The position numbers and the translations under genes are program-made. Source: Halocafeteria seosinensis (Eukaryota > Sar > Bigyra > Bicosoecida). Taken from it: a stretch of 16,060 bases of DNA. How positions within the stretch are numbered: the first letter of the stretch is position 1; each line of letters opens with the position of its first letter. The notes beneath the pieces are model-generated. The model ran no database searches. It was not told the DNA's origin and saw only the letters and a program-made list of their open reading frames with translations. The stretch spans positions 1 to 16,060 of the forward strand of contig LVLI01001393.1 in NCBI GenBank assembly GCA_001687465.1. Reading direction: 5' to 3'. Positions 10,579-16,060 of this stretch are shown in pieces.

Positions 10579-11675
10579 CTTGCGTCGCTTCTCTTTCTGT
10601 ATCCGAGTACGTACTTGTGCGCAATGCTGATGTTCTACGCGAGCCTGTTCTGCGAAGAAAAGAGGCTGCTTTCAGAAGAAAATCCATGACGCCGAAGTCT
10701 CGCTACGAACACCTACGCTTTTGTAGAGCCACAACTATTGTACGCAATCTACGCCGAAAGAATTTAGTAGTTTTGCTCGACGTTTAAACACTACACTGTA
10801 TCACTGAAGGACAAATCTGCTTACAAGTCATGTATTGCGGTGGTGTGACTCATCCGACAAATTGTGAGGGAGCCTCGGGAGGACGAAGAAACCATTCCAA
10901 GGTCGCAAGTGGATACGCTTCTTCTCCACTCTGTGTTCATGGATGACGTCATTTCAGTGGTACGATATTGCCGTCTTTATATACAACGCATGCCAATTGG
11001 ATCCGCAATAACCTGCTATAATCCACCAAGGATACGACAGCAGTGTATTTTATACGTGGAGTGTGGCCCTTGCGGGAGTCAGACTCAGAGGCTGAGTGCG
11101 GCTTCAAGAGTAAGACATTACAACAGTACAACACTCGCTGTAGCATGCTATATTCATGCATGTAACAGGGCGATACCAGTAGGAAAACATCATGCGTTGA
11201 TGAGAGATAACGTAGTTGCCAATACAGCCTCGCAACGGAGTCTACCGTATCGCGTGTATATCCGCAGGCCGCACATGCCGATGTGTTTTGTACGCCTGAG
11301 TCGGGAAGAGCTCAGCCTTGCACAGTCACACCTGACTCACTGGTGACCTGAGATTGCTTGCACAAACTCCTTAAGCAGATCCAATGGAGAGCCCTTCTGG
11401 GTTACGAAGTTCAATGCGAACCTCCGCTAGTTATTTTTGACAACAACGGTGGAGTGATCGCCTAGATGGAGGTTATTCCCACTCGAGGGGTTGTGGCACA
11501 TGTGGGATAAGTTCTAGAGAACGATCTCCTGAAGCTTTCGCTGCTATTTACTCTCGGTGATAGCTATCAATATATTTTTGGCCTACCAGTGTTTGTGGTT
11601 CGCTGCTTGCAGTGCCTTGCACGGCCAAGCAAGAAATATCAATCTATTTTCCAGATTTAGTTAGCACCAGCATAC
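10579..11675. other. Long intergenic region upstream of the 606-residue mucin-like gene
   Basis: About 1.1 kb without a supportable gene. It should include the promoter of the gene starting at 10578. TGACTCA occurs at 10847-10853, and again at 11333-11339 in the context TGACTCACTGGTGA, which resembles the inverted-repeat element at 15096-15113. ACTCAG/CTGAGT arms flank AGG at 11083-11097. A 160-codon plus-strand frame (10864-11346) has no recognisable domain or signal and I do not call it. Confidence 0.5.
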
Positions 11676-12606
11676 TTACGCTTGTCCTTCATGTAGCAAG
11701 TACTGATCCTCACTGCTCTTCTTCCGTTTACAGCACCAGACTGTCAGGCCAACAATCAACAGCAGGCCACCAACACCACCAGCAATTCCGCCTGCTAAAG
11801 CAGCGGTGTGGTCATTACTGTTGCCTGATGATCCGTGAAGCGTATTTGTAGCTTTGGGAGTAGACGAACTCGAAGGCGTCTCACTGGGAGTATAACTCGG
11901 AGACGGAGTCACACTACTTGTAGAGGAGTACGACGCATTTACGCTTCTAGTCGGACTGACGGTGCTTGCGGGTGTGCCCGTACTAGTCGGCGAGGGAGGG
12001 ATCCGAGAATTCGACGCAGAACCCGTTGAGCTCGGTGATGGAGTAGGGTAATTTCCCGGAGACATTGAATGTGCAGGCGGGGACTTGGTTGAATTCGAGT
12101 TGGCCAGGGACGGCGCAGTTACAGAGGCACTGATTATAGCTGTGGGACTAGAGGGCGGCACAGTGACAGAGGAATTGGCAGGGGGTGCCACAGATACCGA
12201 GACAGTGGTATTGGCTGAGGGTGCCACACTAGAACTGCCTGAGGGCATCACAGTTACAGTTACAGTGGCATTGGCTGTAGGTGAAGGAGAAGTGGAAGCT
12301 TTAGCACCTACGCTCCCATAATCGAATACATTCTCCTCTTCTTGGTAATTCAGTAGGTTACCTTCCATCTTAGACGTCAGTGCCCGCCGGAATACAGTAT
12401 CTACGTTGATGTTGATCCCCTTTGTACTTTTCAGTTCCGCTCTAAGCCCAGTAGATCTGTTACCGCAAGCAAAAGAACAGGAAGTTTTGCATGAATGATC
12501 ACTGAAGCGCCTCAATACAGAACTACCAACAAGAACTATTTACCCTCCAAACGTCCCTACGTTTGGGATGACGCTCTGCCCCTTGGTTACACTTCCACAG
12601 GATATG
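11676..12606 (-). pseudogene. 5'-truncated paralogue of the 13426-14709 gene
   Basis: Exon 3 (11676-12456) is intact. It opens GLRAELKSTKGININVDTVF, continues into a Ser/Thr/Pro/Ala stalk with an NASYS sequon, and ends in a membrane helix (GGIAGGVGGLLLIVGLTVWC) and tail KRKKSSEDQYLLHEGQA. That tail is identical to the paralogue's, and the DNA here is also very similar. An 87-nt intron (12457-12543, donor GTAAAT) joins in phase 2 to the end of exon 2 (SCGSVTKGQSVIPNVGTFGG). Similarity to the paralogue stops abruptly near 12606, inside exon 2. The first conserved Cys, the P-x-[IV]-x-W motif and the signal-peptide exon are not found, and no ATG precedes the break in frame. It is most likely a pseudogene. 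A live gene with a new 5' exon cannot be excluded. Its open exon 3 suggests recent truncation. Confidence 0.65.
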
Positions 12607-12788
12607 CCATGAGGCGTCACTACAAGACGCGCAGGACGTACCAACAAGACGTGTATTATGTGTATTGCTCCTAGTTGGGAACCTCAGCTAGTCTTTCTTC
12701 AGTTTCAGTTCCATATTCTACTTGGACTGCTCCTGATTATCGGTTTCGGGTACGTGCATTTGTAAGGGGCTGCGCCGAACGAATCAAT

Positions 12789-12908
12789 TTACTGGCTTGG
12801 TGTCAACGTAGGCGTCGAGGAAACCGAACCAGAAGTGGAGGGCGTACCTGTCTGTAATTCTGAGGGATTCGGCGGCGGTGAACTGCTATAAGACTGACTT
12901 CCACTACG
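12789..12908 (-). pseudogene. Fossil fragment of a Ser/Thr/Pro stalk
   Basis: The minus strand reads SGSQSYSSSPPPNPSELQ, then TGTPSTSGSVSSTPTLTPSQ, then TAA. Composition and order resemble the start of the stalk in the 8614-10578 gene (NASYSSSTPTPCPSVSPPSG). It is short, ends in a stop, and has no membrane helix after it, so it is a remnant. Confidence 0.55.
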
Positions 12909-12957
12909 TAATGCAGTACCCATATCACTCAAGTGGTACCGCAACAGCATTCAACTC
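12905..12957 (+). pseudogene. Inverted fossil of the intron 1/exon 2 junction
   Basis: The plus strand here matches the coding (minus) strand of the paralogue at about 14477-14525. It includes the acceptor TAATGCAG and a stretch containing GTACCGCAACAGCATTCAAC. A one-base deletion breaks the frame. The fragment is opposite in orientation to the adjacent stalk fossil and to every intact gene in the window. Similarity ends on both sides after about 50 bases. Confidence 0.65.
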
Positions 12958-13127
12958 TACTGTACATTGTACATGTGTATGCCCACGTCCGGGACTATCT
13001 AGTTTGAAGCCGCTGCCATTTATACCGGTACGTTTCTTGTAATACTAATACACACGGACACTGACGGTGATATGAAAAGATCCTGTTGAGATACAGCGCC
13101 CAAACCAAACGTTACCAGCGCAACACG

Positions 13128-13215
13128 TTTTGGTACTCCTGTGATCCCGACGGACTCGGCGGCGCCGAACTGCTGGATGGTACCACTCTAAGAGTCGAGG
13201 AAGTCGGAGCACAGC
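13128..13215 (-). pseudogene. Second fossil fragment of a Ser/Thr/Pro stalk
   Basis: The minus strand reads PTSSTLRVVPSSSSAPPSPS followed by GSQEY. The SSSxPPxPS core also occurs in the fossil at 12789-12908. A stop codon lies just upstream in the same frame. It is probably a second decayed copy of the same stalk segment. Confidence 0.4.
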
Positions 13216-13425
13216 CACACTATATTGCTCAATAAGTCGAAGCAATGCGTGAGCTATCGGGTAGATGTAACTGGTTTTAATGCTAGGTGGTACTGGTTGA
13301 CGGAGCCTGGTCAAGTAGCTGTGTATTACCCAGTCTACTAGGTACCTAAGCAGGACAGATCGACGGACTGTCCTGCAACCATTGATTAGTCAAAAACCAG
13401 GAATGAAGGTTGGTAATTCGTGCAT

Positions 13426-14709
13426 CTATGCTTGCCCTTCGTGTAGTAAGTATTGATCCTCACTGCTCTTCTTTCGTTTACAACACCACACAGTGATACC
13501 GATAATTAGCAGCAAACCACCGACGCCACCAGCAATACCGCCGGCTAACTCAGCGGTGTGGTTGTTCTTGCCGCCAGAACTATGCGAACCATTGTTCGTC
13601 GGAGTTGGTGAAGCGGAATTTGTAGGAGGGGCGGTGTGGGTTGAAGAGGGGGATGTACCGTTACTGATACTTGCCGTGGGAGTAACGGAGGCAGTCCTAG
13701 AAGGAGTCCTTGAAGGCGTGCGCGAGGCACTACTAGAGGGCGTTGCAGAAAAGGAAGCATTTTCGGGCTTTGTAGCGGTCGTGCTGGGGGTAATACTCGG
13801 TGAGGAGCTCGAAGAGGAAGATACCGAGGGGGATGAACTGGAGGATGCAGTATGCGATGGAGTGGACGACTCCCTCGCTGGGCCGGGATTGGTCGAGTTG
13901 GTGGCAGTAGCCGTTCCTGTTGGAGTTGGGACAACAGTTGTCGCGGTAGTACTCGGGGAAAGAGACGAGCTGGAAGAGGGGCTTGGGGCCACAGTTGTCG
14001 CAGTCGTACTAGGGGACACCGAGGGAGAATTGGACGACGTGGCAGAAGGAGCTGGTGTTGTCAAATCTTCCGAATTGATTATTGACTCATAGGACATTAA
14101 GTTGCCCTCCATCTCTGCCGTCAATGTGTTACGAAAGAGAGTATCCACATTCACAGTGATCATTTTTATACTCTTCAATTCCACCATAAGTTGTTTAGAC
14201 CTGCCAAAGCACCAATAGAAATCACGTGCGAAGCGTTAACCGCATCGTATACAACTTACCCTCCAACTGCTCCGGCTTTCGGAACGACACTCTGGCCTTT
14301 GGTTACACTTCTACAGGATACATCCCGATCGCTCTTGGTTTCCTCTGAAAAGACACACACAGTGATGTTCAGATCCTTGCCATCAATGGGATCCACCGGG
14401 AACCATTTGACCTCTGGAACAACAGCGTGTTTCTGAGGAATCTGAACAGCAATTTGTCCTGGACTTCCGGCATAGAGTTGAATGCTGTTGCGGTACGACT
14501 TGACAATCGAGTAATACTGCATTATTGCAAGCCAACAAGTTGACAAACTGAAATCAAGGAGCACCTAGATACGGAATATGACTTACTTGCTGGGGATTCT
14601 CGCCAACGGCTTGATGAGGAGCTCCCAGGACGAATGCCAAAGCTCCGGCGATTGCAGCCACCATGGACACCATGGCATATGACGTGGGATTCGGATTTCC
14701 TTTGCTCAT
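13426..14709 (-). CDS. Mucin-like single-pass membrane protein, 384 residues
   Basis: Exons 14587-14709, 14260-14516 and 13426-14200 join in phases 0 and 2. Introns are 70 and 59 nt, both with GTAAGT donors. The chosen start is the ATG at 14709 (MSKGNPNPTSYAMVSMVAAI), matching exon 1 length in the paralogue at 10578. The same frame also has an ATG at 14790, which would add 27 residues, but a TTTTGCAG acceptor-like site at about 14746 suggests a 5' UTR intron instead. The family domain covers about residues 42-127 (VPEVKW, ITVCVF, VSCRS). Exon 3 opens with LMVELKSIKMITVNVDTLF. A short stalk of about 175 Ser/Thr/Pro-rich residues follows, with repeats of PSTTATTV. A glycine-rich helix lies at about 343-367 (GGIAGGVGGLLLIIGITVWC), then the tail KRKKSSEDQYLLHEGQA, which contains an acidic dileucine-type motif, EDQYLL. 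It is the shortest intact paralogue and the closest relative of the truncated gene to its left. Confidence 0.85.
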
Positions 14710-15050
14710 TACAGGATCTTTGGGGTGAATGAACTCTGCAAAAGACGTGTTATACGAACTTGTGCCACAATGGATACCAAGATAGAACAAATCTGGGATG
14801 CGTACCTCGCAAAGCGTCGAGATAGCAACGAGGGAGCAAACGGTCTAACTCCTCTCTCTGTGTCTCTGGGATTGCTTCCGATAGTATATAGGGACAATAC
14901 ACTGCATGCGGCCGAATACTCCATTGTTGTTCTGGAATCTCGTTCAAACAGGGATTGGATATACCCCGGCAGTGACTCGTCCCCTGGGATTCCCCCCTGC
15001 AAGGTGTCCGCTGCCTTTGTCCTCCCTCCCCCAAATTTCCACTTTTCTCG

Positions 15051-15090
15051 TCCGGGCCCGCATCCCAAGATGCCGGGCTTTGGGCCCGGA
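15051..15090. repeat. GC-rich hairpin
   Basis: TCCGGGCCC (15051-15059) and GGGCCCGGA (15082-15090) are perfect 9-bp inverted arms. Inside them, GCATC and GATGC can pair further. The hairpin contains CCGGGCTTTG, close to TCCGGGCTTTG at 3435-3445. It lies just beside the inverted repeat at 15096-15113. Confidence 0.6.
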
Positions 15091-15095
15091 TAGTG

Positions 15096-15113
15096 TGACT
15101 CATTGGTGAGTCA
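15096..15113. promoter_or_regulatory. TGACTCA/TGAGTCA inverted repeat surrounding an inverted CCAAT box
   Basis: TGACTCA (15096-15102) and TGAGTCA (15107-15113) are perfect inverted 7-mers separated by TTGG. Read on the minus strand, the element is TGACTCACCAATGAGTCA, so a CCAAT box sits at its centre. TGA(C/G)TCA is the classic AP-1/Gcn4-type bZIP site. It lies about 390 bp upstream of the ATG at 14709, which is transcribed away from it. The regulatory role is inferred. Confidence 0.5.
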
Positions 15114-15180
15114 AGAATTGTAAACGAGAGACTGACCACAGAGCCGAATTCGGTCTATTCTTGGAAGCCCCTATGCGATA

Positions 15181-16060
15181 CTAATCGTTATGCTCAACAA
15201 GTTCAAACAGTTCATGGCTGTCGGCATACGGAGTACTACGCCGTCTGCAGTAGACTACCAGTGCGATAATGATACCTAAGGCTACGGCCGCTGCGATAGT
15301 ACCTCCCACAATGGCACCGGTATTACCACTACCACCTCCGCCACCGGCGTTATTTCCTCCTCCACCGGAATGTTTGGAAGGACTAGAAGATGGACTCGTT
15401 TCGGGTGACGAACTTGCGGATGGGATAGGGCGTGTTGGACTACTACTGCCAGTGGTAGAGGGACTGGATTCCGGTGTCTGTGAAGAAGGAGAAGCGGAAA
15501 TCTGAACAGGGCTAGCAGAGCTCTCCGAAGGAGATGCGTGCCCAGGAGTTACGGAAGGTGGTGGAGGAGTGTGACTCTGCGAAGGCGCTAGGCTAGCAGT
15601 GCTGTTAACATAAGGGGTTCCCGAAGGACTACCTTCCGCAGAAGGCGTCACAGAACTACTACGACTGATCGACGGCGTGGCAGATCCAGATGAGCTTTGT
15701 GAAGGTGTTATAAAGCCCGTGCAACTCCTAGACGGGGTATTCGACTGGCTCTGACTTTGAGAAGGGGTAACGGAGGGGCTTCCAGTTTGAGACGGTGTCA
15801 CGGAGCTACTGCCAGTAGTCGACGGAGTTATAGAAGGACTTTCACTTTGAGACGGTGTTACGGAGCTAGTGGCGCTGTTCGATGGTGTCATGGAAGGACT
15901 ATATTTCGTTGGGGTCACCGAAGCCGTGGCACTGCCCGAGCTGGTCGTGCTGCCGGATGGAGTTGCCGACGGACTGGAGGTTTGAGACGGCGTCACCGAT
16001 CCCGTAGAGTTGGCAGTGCCAGAGACTGTAGGACTGCTTGTGGGTGTAGGAGTGCTAGAC
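15181..16060 (-). CDS. Mucin-like single-pass membrane protein, C-terminal part (5' partial)
   Basis: The frame is open from the TAG at 15181 to the right edge, giving about 292 residues of the C-terminal part. Most is stalk with units such as SPSVTPSQTG and SSSVTPSAEG. A glycine-rich spacer (SGGGGNNAGGGGGSGNTG) leads into the transmembrane helix (GAIVGGTIAAAVALGIIIAL) and a basic stop-transfer CRRRS. The cytosolic tail, STPYADSHELFELVEHND, is unlike those of the other paralogues. Whether it has the family cassette cannot be seen, as the 5' end is outside the window; membership is inferred from the stalk, helix, strand and position in the array. Confidence 0.8.
   Translation of the reverse strand, partial: SSTPTPTSSPTVSGTANSTGSVTPSQTSSPSATPSGSTTSSGSATASVTPTKYSPSMTPSNSATSSVTPSQSESPSITPSTTGSSSVTPSQTGSPSVTPSQSQSQSNTPSRSCTGFITPSQSSSGSATPSISRSSSVTPSAEGSPSGTPYVNSTASLAPSQSHTPPPPSVTPGHASPSESSASPVQISASPSSQTPESSPSTTGSSSPTRPIPSASSSPETSPSSSPSKHSGGGGNNAGGGGGSGNTGAIVGGTIAAAVALGIIIALVVYCRRRSTPYADSHELFELVEHND

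Larger units (their letters stand above)
12607..13425. other. Gene-fossil region between two paralogues
   Basis: No intact gene. It contains three recognisable decayed pieces of family genes, listed separately at 12789-12908, 12905-12957 and 13128-13215. The rest (about 12607-12788, 12958-13127 and 13216-13425) shows no similarity I can recognise, apart from the 3' flank of the gene ending at 13426. Confidence 0.5.
14710..15180. promoter_or_regulatory. Upstream region of the 384-residue gene and 3' flank of the rightmost gene
   Basis: Overlapping open frames on both strands show no domain and no support as genes. A donor-like GAG|GTACGC near 14805 and the TTTTGCAG acceptor near 14746 could bound a 5' UTR intron of the gene to the left. 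Further up lie a GC-rich hairpin (15051-15090) and an inverted repeat (15096-15113). Confidence 0.45.

Noticed and set aside
10864-11346. A 160-codon plus-strand open frame in the long intergenic region
   Set aside because: There is no recognisable domain, signal peptide or compositional support, and it runs against the strand of every other gene in the array.
14709-15139. Several overlapping open frames on both strands upstream of the 384-residue gene
   Set aside because: They contradict each other, have no domain signal and overlap probable promoter or 5' UTR sequence.
1-16060. Mobile element, CRISPR array or RNA gene
   Set aside because: I found no transposase or reverse-transcriptase motifs, no regular spacer-repeat array and no tRNA- or rRNA-like sequence. 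The repeats present are coding minisatellites or small palindromes.

Overview
The window is eukaryotic nuclear DNA. Coding sequence on the minus strand is interrupted by short introns (59-95 nt in the membrane-protein family, one of 175 nt in the TPR locus) with GTAAGT-like donors and AG acceptors, and exons join in consistent phases. The predicted proteins have signal peptides, mucin-like Ser/Thr/Pro stalks and C-terminal membrane anchors. I cannot fix the lineage from the sequence; a protist or alga is my best guess. All recognised genes read right to left, and genes cross both edges of the window.

The locus is a tandem array of at least five related surface-protein genes plus one further likely member. 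From left to right: a large gene with a multi-unit ectodomain resembling pre-peptidase C-terminal (PPC) domains (1-3147, 3' end missing); a decayed TPR-protein gene (3738-4897); two long Ser/Thr/Pro-rich single-pass membrane proteins (5680-8247 and 8614-10578); a 5'-truncated paralogue (11676-12606); a stretch of gene fossils (about 12700-13400); an intact smaller paralogue (13426-14709); and the C-terminal part of another mucin-like membrane protein (15181 to the right edge, 5' end missing).

The unifying feature is an N-terminal cassette. Exon 1 encodes a signal peptide or signal anchor and ends in phase 0. Exon 2 encodes about 85-100 residues with a P-x-[IVM]-x-W motif and two conserved cysteines, and ends in phase 2. 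Exon 3 opens with a beta-strand-like segment of the type VxLKSxxxxxVxV. I do not recognise this domain. In four genes it is followed by (or, in the truncated copy, was once followed by) a Ser/Thr/Pro stalk, a glycine-rich transmembrane helix and a short cytosolic tail. In the leftmost gene the same cassette is followed by about six PPC-like units. I infer a family of cell-surface or cell-wall proteins that diversifies by tandem duplication, stalk-repeat expansion and ectodomain replacement. No enzyme domain is visible in any of them.

Between genes there are palindromes, TGA(C/G)TCA motifs (one pair surrounding an inverted CCAAT box) and rearranged gene fragments, one inverted relative to its neighbours. 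I saw no tRNA, rRNA, CRISPR array or transposase gene.
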